Assembly: GCA_035531075.1 (NCBI GenBank)
Contig: DATKTO010000038.1
Location: 124,001 to 188,000 of the forward strand
Length of the DNA stretch: 64,000 nt
Source of the DNA: 39-52-133 sp035531075
GTDB lineage: Bacteria; Pseudomonadota; Gammaproteobacteria; Burkholderiales; Gallionellaceae
Reading direction: 5' to 3'
Below are positions 8,285 to 16,844 of the stretch, one piece after another (the stretch's first letter is position 1; each line of letters starts with the position of its first letter). The notes beneath the pieces were generated by a model. That model did no database searches. It saw only the letters and a program-made list of their open reading frames with translations, and was not told the DNA's origin. A program made the position numbers and the translations under genes.

Positions 8285-8434
8285 CTTGTTACAAACACGT
8301 CGAAAAATCGGAGTGAGCAGCTTGAGTGCAGGGCGCACGGCGCACAGCAACGAAGCCTACCGGATGGGTAGGCGAAGCGGCGCGTACCACGCAACGCAGC
8401 GGCCAGGCTGCGCAGCAGATTTAGCGAGGTGTCT
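8285..8434 (+). other. structured ptsH-ptsI spacer, possible dispersed repeat
   Basis: This 150-base gap inside an otherwise compact operon has no good reading frame. It contains the hairpin GCCTACC (8355-8361), loop GGATG, GGTAGGC (8367-8373), flanked by GC-rich, CGAAGC-repeating sequence. It looks like an intergenic palindromic repeat rather than a regulatory leader, but no second copy is visible in this window. Confidence 0.4.
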
Positions 8435-10159
8435 ATGAGCTTTACCCTGCATGGTTTGCCAGTTTCCAGCGGGATTGCGATTGGCCATGCGCATCTGGTG
8501 TCGCATACTTCGCTGGAAGTGTCACATTATATTTTGCCAAAAAACTTGCTGCAGGATGAGGTCGCACGCCTCAACGCCGCACTGGAAAAAACCCGTCTCG
8601 AGCTGACCTCTCTTCACGAGCACAGGCCGCAATATGCAGCTGCCGAATTCGATGCTTTTATTGACCTGCATTTGATGATTTTGGGCGACGAGCACATCAG
8701 TCAGGCCGCACGCGAGATGATCCTGAGTGAGCAGTGCAATGCCGAATGGGCGCTGAAAGTGCAGATGGACGATCTGGTTCTGCAATTTGAGGCGTTTGAA
8801 GACAGCTATCTGCGCGAGCGCAAGACGGACGTAGTGCAGGTGGTTGAACGCATACTCAAGACCATGAGCGGCCAGAGCGGCCATGCCCCGCCCGCAGCCA
8901 AACACGATGTGCTGCCAATTATGGTGGCGCACGATGTCAGCCCCGCTGACCTGATACAGCTTAAACCGCACCAGTTTGCCGGCATACTCACCGACCTGGG
9001 CGGCGCTACTTCGCATACCTCAATTGTTGCACGCAGTCTCAACAAACCCTGCGTGGTCGGCCTGCATCATGCGCGCGAACTGATTAAAGACAATGATATG
9101 CTGATCGTTGACGGCGCCCAGGGTGTGGTGATTGTCAATCCAGACAAACAGATACTGGCCGAATACAAGCTGCGCCACAGCCAGCTTGAGCTGGAACGGC
9201 AGAAACTCAAACGCCTGAAAACCTCGCGAGCAAGCACCCTGGATGGCACCGCCATCGAGTTGCATGCCAACATCGAATTACCGAGTGATCTTGCCGAAGT
9301 TAAGGATAACGGGGCGAGCGGTATTGGTCTGTTTCGCAGCGAATTTTTATTCCTCAACCGAGCCACGCTACCGGATGAAGAAGAGCAGTTCCTTGCATAT
9401 CGTAGCGTGGCTGAAGGCATGAAAGGCCTTCCCGTCACCATCCGTACCTTCGATCTAGGCGCCGACAAACAGCTCAATGGCGCCAAGCGCGTTGCCAGTA
9501 ATCCGGCACTGGGCTTGCGCGCCATTCGTTTATGTCTGGCCGAGCCGCAGTTGTTCAAGACTCAGTTGCGCGCCCTGTTGCGCGCCTCTGTCTATGGCGA
9601 TATAAAAATATTGATTCCCATGCTGTCCGGCACCGCCGAAATCAACCAGACCCTGAATTTTATTGCTGCTGCCAAGATAGGATTGGACATTGACGGTCTC
9701 TCCTACAACCCCAATGTGCAGATAGGCGGCATGATAGAAATTCCTGCCGCCGCGCTGTCGCTGGATGCATTTGTAAAAAAACTCGATTTCCTGTCCATCG
9801 GCACCAACGACCTGATTCAATATACCCTGGCAATTGACCGCACCGATGATGAGGTCGCACACTTGTATGATCCCCTGCATCCCGCCGTGCTTTATCTGCT
9901 GTCGCACATTATCAGCGGTGCAAACAAGGCTGGCGTGCCAGTCTCCGTATGCGGCGAAATGGCCGGCGAGCTGGCCTATACCCGCCTGCTGCTCGGCCTG
10001 GGCCTGCGTCAGTTTTCCATGCACCCCGCCCAGCTGCTTGCGACCAAACAGCGCGTGCTTACCACCAGCATCCCCGAGATCGCCATCCTGACACAAAGGA
10101 TGCTGCGTGCGAGTGACCCGATGAAAATCCGCGAGTTGCTGGACAAGCTGAATAATTAA
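8435..10159 (+). CDS. ptsI: phosphoenolpyruvate--protein phosphotransferase (PTS enzyme I)
   Basis: 574 residues, close to the family length of about 575. Order of landmarks: N-terminal HPr-binding helical region, GGATSHTSI with the active-site His near 190, GIGLFRSEFLFLNR near 290, the PEP-binding LSIGTNDLIQYTLAIDR near 450, and VCGEMAGE with the conserved Cys near 500. It autophosphorylates with PEP and passes the phosphate to HPr. An in-frame GTG at 8429 is possible, but GAGG 5 bases before the ATG at 8435 favours the latter. Confidence 0.95.
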   Translation: MSFTLHGLPVSSGIAIGHAHLVSHTSLEVSHYILPKNLLQDEVARLNAALEKTRLELTSLHEHRPQYAAAEFDAFIDLHLMILGDEHISQAAREMILSEQCNAEWALKVQMDDLVLQFEAFEDSYLRERKTDVVQVVERILKTMSGQSGHAPPAAKHDVLPIMVAHDVSPADLIQLKPHQFAGILTDLGGATSHTSIVARSLNKPCVVGLHHARELIKDNDMLIVDGAQGVVIVNPDKQILAEYKLRHSQLELERQKLKRLKTSRASTLDGTAIELHANIELPSDLAEVKDNGASGIGLFRSEFLFLNRATLPDEEEQFLAYRSVAEGMKGLPVTIRTFDLGADKQLNGAKRVASNPALGLRAIRLCLAEPQLFKTQLRALLRASVYGDIKILIPMLSGTAEINQTLNFIAAAKIGLDIDGLSYNPNVQIGGMIEIPAAALSLDAFVKKLDFLSIGTNDLIQYTLAIDRTDDEVAHLYDPLHPAVLYLLSHIISGANKAGVPVSVCGEMAGELAYTRLLLGLGLRQFSMHPAQLLATKQRVLTTSIPEIAILTQRMLRASDPMKIRELLDKLNN

Positions 10160-10266
10160 CAGTAGCTGCAAACTTGCAGAACGGCGCAATCAAGCTTGTC
10201 TCGGGTGTGATTTATCAGTATTCTGCGGTGAATTCAAATCAATAGTGAGCAGTTATTTAACGCTGT

Positions 10267-10977
10267 ATGCCATCGACCCCCGCTAAACAAGAAGATTCAA
10301 ATCCACAACGTGCAGCTTGCGCCCTGCCCCTGGAGCAGATCAAGCTGAACATCGGCGATACGCTGCAACTCCAGTTTCAGTCCGACGCTGAACACTCCCG
10401 TTGCGTCGTAACGTTGATTGGGTATTTTGCCGGCCAGGGAGTCATTGTTTCAACTCCGATACTAGACGGCAGTGTCATGATGATTCGTGAAGGGCAAATT
10501 TTTGTGGTGCGCCTGTTCAGCGGAAAAACAGCCTACGCCTTCACTGCTATTACCAATAGAGTCAGCCACATGCCTTACCCTCATCTGCATTTGTCCTACC
10601 CCAAAGAGGTACGCGGACTAGTGGTGCGCGGCAGCGCGCGTGCCCGCGCCAACATTGACTGTCACGCAATTGTCGAGGGGGGCAGCGGTTTCGCCTGTGT
10701 CGCTCGCGACATCAGTACCGGCGGCGCATTGATCGCCGTCAACAACCAGATTGGTGAGGTGGGCGGCAAAATTTCCCTCAAAATGCGGGTGAAGGTAAGC
10801 GATACTGAGCATATGCTTATTTTGAACTGCGTGATCCGTTCGGTAAATAATTCTCAGTCGTCTGATGCTGGGGCGCCCACCGTCTTGTATGGTCTCTCCT
10901 TCGAAAACCCGAATAGTCAGGACACACTGGTTATCTCGGCTCTGCTATACCAGAACCTGGATAACGATGCCGACTAG
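10267..10977 (+). CDS. PilZ-domain c-di-GMP-binding protein with YcgR-type N-terminal domain
   Basis: 236 residues, close to E. coli YcgR (244). Residues about 25-110 form the beta-rich YcgR N-terminal domain (LNIGDTLQLQF ... REGQIFVVRLF). The PilZ domain follows, with the c-di-GMP ligands RGSAR at 121-125 (RxxxR) and DISTGG at 148-153 (DxSxxG) intact. YcgR proteins brake flagella when c-di-GMP is high; other members act on pili or polysaccharide export. No motility genes are nearby, so the target is not shown. The ribosome binding site before the ATG is weak. Confidence 0.85.
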   Translation: MPSTPAKQEDSNPQRAACALPLEQIKLNIGDTLQLQFQSDAEHSRCVVTLIGYFAGQGVIVSTPILDGSVMMIREGQIFVVRLFSGKTAYAFTAITNRVSHMPYPHLHLSYPKEVRGLVVRGSARARANIDCHAIVEGGSGFACVARDISTGGALIAVNNQIGEVGGKISLKMRVKVSDTEHMLILNCVIRSVNNSQSSDAGAPTVLYGLSFENPNSQDTLVISALLYQNLDNDAD

Positions 10978-11017
10978 CGAAGATTCCCGGTGGGCGAAAT
11001 CCCGCAGCCCATTACTG

Positions 11018-13240
11018 CTAGTTCTGCCGCCTTGCGCTCACCACATTAGGCACCTGGTGGAGCAGTGCAAGCAGCCGACTTAACTGTTCCAGATCGGCTA
11101 TCTCAATCGAAAACTGCATATTTGCCTGATTCTGCTTGCTCAGCGTGTTGACACGGGTGACGTTGATCTTTTCGCGTGAAAAAAGGTCGCTGATATCGCG
11201 CAGCAGGCCTTGCGGGTCATAGGCCAGCACTTCGATATCCACGCTGAAGCTGGCGTCTTTTTTGCCGCCCCACTGCGCAGTGAGCACGCGATCATGACGG
11301 TTTTCCGGCATGCGCAGTATGGCGCTGCAGTCCTTGCGGTGTATGGTCACGCCGCGGTCGCGCGTGACGTAGCCGACGATGGCGTCCGGCGGCGCTGGCT
11401 TGCAGCACTTGGCCATTTTGGTCAACAGGTTGCCCACCCCTTCTATCAGTATGCCGCCGGCAGAAGCCGGCGCGCTGGGGGGCCGGGTGAACAGCGGCTT
11501 GATGATGGCTTCAGCCTTGGCAGGCATCGATTCCTGGATAACGCCCACTATCTGGTGCGTGGTTACATCGCCGCGCCCGATGGCTGCCAGCAGATCCTCC
11601 AGCTTGTTGAAGTTCAGGCGCTGCGCGATTTTTTCCTGATTGACCGAAGTGACCCCCAGTCGGTGCAATTCACGATCCAGCTGCGTCCTGCCCTGCGACA
11701 CATTCTCCTCAAAATGCTGGTGTTTGAACCAGTGCCGCACCTTGGCCAGCGCGCGCGGGCTGTGCAGGTAACCCAGCGCCGGATTCATCCAGTCGCGGCT
11801 GGGCGTGCCCTGCTTGGCGGCAAGGATCTCCACGCGCTGGCCGTTCTGCAGCTTGTAATTCAGCGGCACGATTTTGCCGTCCACCTTGGCACCGCGCGTG
11901 CGGTGACCGAGATCGGTGTGCAAGGTATAGGCAAAGTCCACCGGGGTGGCGCCCTTGCGCAAATCGATGACCTTGCCCTGCGGCGTAAGTACATACACCT
12001 GATCCTCAAACAGTGCACTCTTGAACTGCTCAAGCATGTCGCCGCTGTCGCTTACGTCTTCTTTCCACTCCAGGATCTGGCGCAGCCAGGCTATTTTTTC
12101 GTCAAATTTCGCGTCGGATTTTCCCCCCTCCTTGTAGCGCCAGTGCGCCGCCACCCCCAGTTCGGAATGCTGGTGCATCTCGAAGGTACGGATCTGCACT
12201 TCCAGCGCCAGGTTGCGCGGGCCCACGACCGCCGTATGCAGGGAGCGATAATCATTGCTCTTGGGGTGCGCGATATAGTCGTCGAATTCGCTGGGTATGG
12301 GCTGCCACAGGTTATGCACCAGCCCGAGCGCGGTATAGCAATCCTTGATATCCTCCACCAGGATGCGTACCGCGCGCACATCGTAGAGCTGGCTGAAATC
12401 CAGTTGCTTGCGCTTCATCTTGTTGATGATGCTGTTGATATGCTTGGAGCGGCCGGTCACCTCGGCCTTGATGCCCGCCTGATTCAATTCATTTTTCAGC
12501 TGCGACAACACATCGGCGATATATTGTTCACGGTCTACGCGGCGTTCATCCAGCAGCCTGGCGATTTTCTTGTAGAGCTCGGGTTCCAGGTAGCGCAGTG
12601 CCAAGTCCTCCAGTTCCCACTTCACCTGCCATACGCCGAGGCGGTTTGCCAGCGGCGCGAAGATGCCCTGTATCTCGCGCGCAATGATCTGCTGGTTTTC
12701 TGCGCTGGCGCCCGCCAGGTTGCGCATGGTCTGGGTGCGCTCGGCCAGTTTGATCAGCACCACGCGGATATCCTCGACCATGGCCAGCAGCATCTTGCGC
12801 AGGCTCTCGATCTGCTGCGCGTGATCGCCCTTGTTTTTTTCCGGCTGGTGCAAGCCGTGGGTTTCGCTCAAGTCCTGGATTCGCTCCATGCGCGACATGC
12901 CCAGCACCAGCACCACAATGTTGGCATTAAATGCGCTTGCCAATTTTTCCATCCAGTTTTCCAGATGTTCGGGCACGGCATGCAGGATAGCGGCCGTCAC
13001 CGTTTCATAGTCCATGTTCATGCCGGCCAGAATGGCGGCCGTGCCCAGTGCATGCTGCAGCAACGGCATGCCGGTTAGCTCAGTATGCCCGGCGTATAAG
13101 GGTTCAACAAATTCGCAGGCACGGCGTACCGTTGCCACTTCGTCGCCACTGAAGTTTTTGGCCAGCGTATCCAGCCAGCTTTGCAGGTTTAACGCCTGCT
13201 GGCCGGATGCCGGAATAAATGTATGCGTAACGGAAACCAT
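11018..13240 (-). CDS. relA: GTP pyrophosphokinase RelA ((p)ppGpp synthetase I)
   Basis: 740 residues (E. coli RelA 744). The N-terminal HD region is degenerate: the family's LLHDVVED reads ILHAVPEH at 86-92, so hydrolase activity is probably lost. The synthetase domain (about 250-370) carries EFDD at 318-321, the ExDD signature of monofunctional RelA rather than the RxKD of SpoT-type enzymes. TGS (VYVLTPQGKVIDL, about 400-460), zinc-finger/RIS (CCKPAPPDAIVGYVTRDRGV) and C-terminal ACT domains follow. It makes (p)ppGpp on ribosomes stalled by uncharged tRNA; a SpoT should be encoded elsewhere. It is transcribed alone, convergent with the PilZ gene. Confidence 0.95.
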   Translation of the reverse strand: MVSVTHTFIPASGQQALNLQSWLDTLAKNFSGDEVATVRRACEFVEPLYAGHTELTGMPLLQHALGTAAILAGMNMDYETVTAAILHAVPEHLENWMEKLASAFNANIVVLVLGMSRMERIQDLSETHGLHQPEKNKGDHAQQIESLRKMLLAMVEDIRVVLIKLAERTQTMRNLAGASAENQQIIAREIQGIFAPLANRLGVWQVKWELEDLALRYLEPELYKKIARLLDERRVDREQYIADVLSQLKNELNQAGIKAEVTGRSKHINSIINKMKRKQLDFSQLYDVRAVRILVEDIKDCYTALGLVHNLWQPIPSEFDDYIAHPKSNDYRSLHTAVVGPRNLALEVQIRTFEMHQHSELGVAAHWRYKEGGKSDAKFDEKIAWLRQILEWKEDVSDSGDMLEQFKSALFEDQVYVLTPQGKVIDLRKGATPVDFAYTLHTDLGHRTRGAKVDGKIVPLNYKLQNGQRVEILAAKQGTPSRDWMNPALGYLHSPRALAKVRHWFKHQHFEENVSQGRTQLDRELHRLGVTSVNQEKIAQRLNFNKLEDLLAAIGRGDVTTHQIVGVIQESMPAKAEAIIKPLFTRPPSAPASAGGILIEGVGNLLTKMAKCCKPAPPDAIVGYVTRDRGVTIHRKDCSAILRMPENRHDRVLTAQWGGKKDASFSVDIEVLAYDPQGLLRDISDLFSREKINVTRVNTLSKQNQANMQFSIEIADLEQLSRLLALLHQVPNVVSARRQN

Positions 13241-13327
13241 GGCTCAATTATGTCATCATGTCCGCGCATCTTTCAGCAATATTTTTCTTCGGGTGCGCGG
13301 CTCAAACCCGTGCGCTTGCCCAACTCA

Positions 13328-13356
13328 TTGACAGGCCGCCCTAAAATACGGATACT
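13328..13356 (+). promoter_or_regulatory. sigma70-type promoter of the metX operon
   Basis: A perfect TTGACA (13328-13333) is followed after 17 bases by GATACT (13351-13356, 4 of 6 to consensus). Predicted transcription start is about 13362-13364, exactly where the SAM-II riboswitch begins. Confidence 0.75.
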
Positions 13357-13360
13357 TTGC

Positions 13361-13416
13361 GTCGTGCCGATTTGATCTCAGCTTGCGGGGCACGTTAAAC
13401 ATACCAGCTAAAGCGA
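13361..13416 (+). promoter_or_regulatory. SAM-II (SAM_alpha) riboswitch upstream of metX
   Basis: Stem P1 is CGTGCC (13363-13368) with GGCACG (13389-13394), perfect. The loop starts GATTTGA as in the SAM-II consensus. Pseudoknot P2 is GCTTGC (13381-13386) with GC (13407-13408) plus AAGC (13411-13414), leaving the conserved TA bulge in AGCTAAAGC. The joining segment TTAAACAT also fits. It binds S-adenosylmethionine and here precedes a methionine-synthesis gene, its known context. An intrinsic terminator follows 7 bases later. Confidence 0.85.
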
Positions 13417-13420
13417 TTCA

Positions 13421-13458
13421 CCCGCTCTAGCTCTCAAGCTGAGCGGGTTTTATTTTTT
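13421..13458 (+). terminator. intrinsic terminator between SAM-II aptamer and metX
   Basis: CCCGCTC (13421-13427) and AGCT (13429-13432) pair with AGCT (13437-13440) and GAGCGGG (13441-13447): 11 base pairs with one bulged T and a CTCA loop, followed by TTTTATTTTTT. It stands 26 bases before the metX start codon, so it must be a regulated attenuator if metX is to be expressed. Confidence 0.85.
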
Positions 13459-13483
13459 CTGCGGTTTATATTTTTGGTCAGGC

Positions 13484-14617
13484 ATGGACAATTCTGTCGG
13501 CATCGTCAGCGCACAGCGCGCGCAATTTGACTCACCCCTCACCACGCGGAGTGGTGTGGTGTTGTCACGCTATGAGCTGGTGTATGAAACCTATGGCACG
13601 CTCAATGCGGACAAATCCAATGCAGTGCTGATCTGTCATGCCCTTTCCGGACACCATCATGTGGCGGGCTACTATGCGGATGAGCCCAAGAATGTCGGCT
13701 GGTGGGACAACCTCATCGGTCCCGGCAAACCGCTGGATACGAACAAATTTTTTGTGCTCGGCGTGAACAACCTGGGCGGCTGCCACGGCTCCACCGGCCC
13801 TTCCAGCATCAATCCGGAAACAGGCAAGCCCTATGGCGCGAGCTTCCCGGTAGTGACCGTGGAAGACTGGGTCGAATCACAGGCAAGACTGGCCGATCAA
13901 CTCGGCATCCGGCAATGGGCTGCGGTGGTGGGCGGCAGCTTGGGTGGTATGCAGGCGATGCAGTGGTCGCTGAGCTTTCCCGAACGCGTGCGCCATGTGC
14001 TGGCCATTGCCACCGCGCCGCGCCTGACCGCAGAAAATATCGCCTTCAACGACGTGGCGCGCAGCGCGATCCTGACCGACCCGGATTTTTACGGCGGGAA
14101 TTTCTACGAACAGAATGTAGTACCACGGCGCGGCCTGCGCCTCGCGCGCATGCTGGGCCACATCACCTATCTGTCCGACGATGCGATGGCCGACAAATTC
14201 GGCCGCACCCTGCGCTCGGGCAAACTGGCCTACAACTACGATATCGAGTTTGAGATCGAATCCTACCTGCGCTATCAGGGCGACAAGTTTGCCGCCTATT
14301 TTGACGCCAACACCTATCTGCTGATGACCAAGGCGCTGGATTATTTTGATCCGGCGCGCGACTACGACGACAATCTCGACCGCGCCTTTGCTAAAGCCCG
14401 TGCAGATTATCTGGTGATCTCGTTTACCACCGACTGGCGTTTTTCGCCGGAACGGTCGCGCACCATCGTCAGCGCGCTGCTGCATAACCGGCGCAATGTC
14501 AGCTATGCCGAAATTTCCTCCGCACACGGTCACGATTCTTTCCTGATGCAGCACGCGCATTACCACAAGGTGATGCGGGCCTACCTCGACAACATCGCCC
14601 GCGAGTTTAGCGCATGA
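13484..14617 (+). CDS. metX: homoserine O-acyltransferase MetX
   Basis: 377 residues, alpha/beta-hydrolase fold. The nucleophile is Ser152 in VVGGSLGG; the other catalytic residues are the Asp in FTTDWRFSP near 322 and the His in HGHDSF near 355. NNLGGCHGSTGP near 95-106 forms the oxyanion/substrate region. It acylates homoserine in methionine synthesis. MetX was named for acetyl transfer, but many betaproteobacterial MetX enzymes use succinyl-CoA, so the acyl donor is uncertain. The 3' end overlaps metW by four bases (ATGA). Expression is probably controlled by the SAM-II riboswitch. Confidence 0.93.
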   Translation: MDNSVGIVSAQRAQFDSPLTTRSGVVLSRYELVYETYGTLNADKSNAVLICHALSGHHHVAGYYADEPKNVGWWDNLIGPGKPLDTNKFFVLGVNNLGGCHGSTGPSSINPETGKPYGASFPVVTVEDWVESQARLADQLGIRQWAAVVGGSLGGMQAMQWSLSFPERVRHVLAIATAPRLTAENIAFNDVARSAILTDPDFYGGNFYEQNVVPRRGLRLARMLGHITYLSDDAMADKFGRTLRSGKLAYNYDIEFEIESYLRYQGDKFAAYFDANTYLLMTKALDYFDPARDYDDNLDRAFAKARADYLVISFTTDWRFSPERSRTIVSALLHNRRNVSYAEISSAHGHDSFLMQHAHYHKVMRAYLDNIAREFSA

Positions 14618-15228
14618 GCACCCACGACCACTCCTCCCTCGCCGCCGCCCGCCCCGACTTTGCCGCGATTGCGGCGTGGATCCCCGAGGGCGCATCGGTG
14701 CTCGACCTCGGCTGCGGCGACGGCAGCCTACTGCGCTACCTGAAGGAGGCGCGCAACATACGCGGCTACGGCGTTGAAATCAGCGATGAGGGTATCGAGG
14801 CCTGCATTCTGAACGGCGTGAACGTAATCCAGAGCGATCTGGAGTCTGGCCTGTCCGGTTTTGAGAATGGTTCCTTCGACTATGTGATTTTGTCGCAAAC
14901 CCTGCAGGCCACGCGCCACACCGCGCCACTAATGCAGGAAATGCTGCGCGTGGGGCGTGAGGGCATTGTCAGCTTCCCCAATTTCGGTTTCTGGAAAAGC
15001 CGCCTCAGCATTCTGAGCGGCCACATGCCGGTTTCCAAAGAGTTGCCTTACCAGTGGTATGACACGCCCAACGTGCACCTGTGCACCCTGCATGATTTTG
15101 AGAGCTTTTGCTCGAAATACAAAATGCAAATTCTGGCGCGCCGCGTGATGACTGACGAATACACCATCACCTTGATGCCCAATCTGCTGGGCAGCATGGC
15201 GGTTTACCGTTTCAGACGCGCCGCCTGA
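14614..15228 (+). CDS. metW: methionine biosynthesis protein MetW
   Basis: 204 residues with a class I methyltransferase fold: VLDLGCGDGSLLRYL near 29-43, SFDYVILSQTLQATRH near 87-102 and FPNFGFWKSRLSILSGHMP near 125-143 are MetW signatures. MetW is a partner required with MetX for homoserine acylation in many proteobacteria; the methyltransferase activity itself is not well established. It starts inside metX (ATGA) and ends two bases before ampG. Confidence 0.92.
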   Translation: MSTHDHSSLAAARPDFAAIAAWIPEGASVLDLGCGDGSLLRYLKEARNIRGYGVEISDEGIEACILNGVNVIQSDLESGLSGFENGSFDYVILSQTLQATRHTAPLMQEMLRVGREGIVSFPNFGFWKSRLSILSGHMPVSKELPYQWYDTPNVHLCTLHDFESFCSKYKMQILARRVMTDEYTITLMPNLLGSMAVYRFRRAA

Positions 15229-15230
15229 CC

Positions 15231-16487
15231 ATGAGCGTATGGCAACAGCTGTTCACCCGGCGCATGTTGATCTGCGTGTTCATCGGCTTCAGCTCAGGGC
15301 TGCCGCTGTATCTGCTGTTCAATCTGCTGCCAGCCTGGCTGCGCAGTGAGCATGTGGATCTTAAAACCATCGGCCTGTTTGCGCTGATCCAATTTCCCTA
15401 TACCTGGAAATTTCTGTGGTCACCTTTGCTCGATCGCTATGTGGTGCCCATGCTCGGGCGGCGCCGCGGCTGGATGTTGCTGACCCAGATCGGCCTGCTG
15501 CTGGTGATTGCCTCGATGGGCGCCTTTTCGCCGCAAAGCGAATTGCGCACCATCGCCTGGATCGCCACGCTGCTGGCATTTTTGAGCGCAACCCAGGACA
15601 TAGTGCTGGATGCCTTCCGTCGCGAGTTGTTGAATGATGACGAGTTGGGTCTGGGCAATGCGGTGTATGTGAATGCTTACCGCATTGCCGGCCTGGTGCC
15701 TGGCTCGCTGTCGCTGATCCTTGCCGATACGCTGCCGTGGAATATCGTGTTTATTTTTACCGCGCTGTTTATGCTGCCCGGTGTGCTGATGTCGCTTATG
15801 GTGAGTGAACCCCATCGCGCGGTGCCGCCAAAAACCTTGCGCGAAGCGGTGGTCGAACCATTCCACGAATTCATCAGCCGCCAGGGATTGAACAATGCGC
15901 TGCTGATTCTGGCTTTCCTGTTTTTTTATAAACTGGGCGACAGCATGTGTACCGCGCTAGCCACGCCGTTCTACCTGGATATGGGCTTTTCCAAAACACA
16001 GATCGGCTTGATCGCCAAGAATGCAGGGCTGTGGCCGGCGGTGATAGGCGGCATGCTGGGCGGACTGTGGATGGTGAGAATTGGCATCAATCGCGCGCTG
16101 TGGCTGTTTGGCGTGGTGCAGCTGGTTTCCATCTTTGGCTTTGCGTGGCTGGCTTCGGTGGGACATCATGCGGAAATTACTTCGGTGGAGCTGGCCCAGC
16201 TTGCCATCGTGATTGGTCTCGAGGCTATTGGCGTGGGGCTGGGCACGGTCGCCTTCGTGGCCTTTATCGCGCGCACCACCCATCCCGCTTATACCGCCAC
16301 GCAGTTCGCACTGTTCACCAGCCTGATGGCGGTGCCGCGCACCTTTGCCAACGCCGCTACCGGCTGGCTGGTGGAGATGATGGGCTGGCCGGTATTTTTT
16401 ATGCTCTGCGCAGTCCTGGCCTTGCCAGGGATGTTTTTGCTGATAAAAGTCGCGCCTTGGCATGAACCCGCCAGACAAGGATCATGA
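15231..16487 (+). CDS. ampG: AmpG-family muropeptide permease (MFS)
   Basis: 418 residues, about twelve hydrophobic segments. AmpG-like motifs: IGFSSGLPLYLLFNLLPAWL near 17-36, YTWKFLWSPLLDRY near 57-70, and SATQDIVLDAFRRELL near 120-135. AmpG imports anhydro-muropeptides from cell-wall turnover for recycling and, where present, beta-lactamase induction. It starts two bases after metW and overlaps the next gene by ATGA, so it appears to be in the metX transcript, although no functional link to methionine is evident. Confidence 0.88.
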   Translation: MSVWQQLFTRRMLICVFIGFSSGLPLYLLFNLLPAWLRSEHVDLKTIGLFALIQFPYTWKFLWSPLLDRYVVPMLGRRRGWMLLTQIGLLLVIASMGAFSPQSELRTIAWIATLLAFLSATQDIVLDAFRRELLNDDELGLGNAVYVNAYRIAGLVPGSLSLILADTLPWNIVFIFTALFMLPGVLMSLMVSEPHRAVPPKTLREAVVEPFHEFISRQGLNNALLILAFLFFYKLGDSMCTALATPFYLDMGFSKTQIGLIAKNAGLWPAVIGGMLGGLWMVRIGINRALWLFGVVQLVSIFGFAWLASVGHHAEITSVELAQLAIVIGLEAIGVGLGTVAFVAFIARTTHPAYTATQFALFTSLMAVPRTFANAATGWLVEMMGWPVFFMLCAVLALPGMFLLIKVAPWHEPARQGS

Positions 16488-16759
16488 ATCTGTCGCGCAG
16501 CGCAAAACGCCTGGCGCTGCTGGTGGTATTGTCGATATTCGTTGTGCTGCTGAGCAAGTCGCTGCTGGGCAAAGCCGTCAAAAATTTGAGCATTGAAGCC
16601 GAGAAAAAACAGCAAGCCAGGGCGGCTAAAAATTCAGCGGCATTACCCGTTTCTGCTGTGGAGGTGACATCAGCCGTCGCGGAAGCAAGCTCCGGCGCTT
16701 CGGCAACCGAGCCCGAGTCAGCTCCCGGTGCAGCCGGAAACACCTCCGCTGCAGAGTAG
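16484..16759 (+). CDS. small single-pass membrane protein, unknown
   Basis: 91 residues. One transmembrane segment (LALLVVLSIFVVLLSKSLL, about 11-29) follows a basic start (NLSRSAKR), then a Lys/Gln-rich linker and an Ala/Ser/Glu low-complexity tail. The ATG overlaps the ampG stop (ATGA), which supports real translation. I do not recognise a family. Topology suggests the tail is periplasmic, but this is inference. Confidence 0.6.
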   Translation: MNLSRSAKRLALLVVLSIFVVLLSKSLLGKAVKNLSIEAEKKQQARAAKNSAALPVSAVEVTSAVAEASSGASATEPESAPGAAGNTSAAE

Positions 16760-16844
16760 TCTGGGGCTACGCCGGCATATTATAACATATTGATTATATT
16801 AAATAATTTTATTTATTCTCTGCACCCATTCGGGTGGAATAATT

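Noticed and set aside
11210..13078. A 622-codon open frame on the + strand opposite relA
   Set aside because: It is the complementary-frame shadow of relA; its translation is rich in His, Gln and Arg, shows no domain and has no ribosome binding site.
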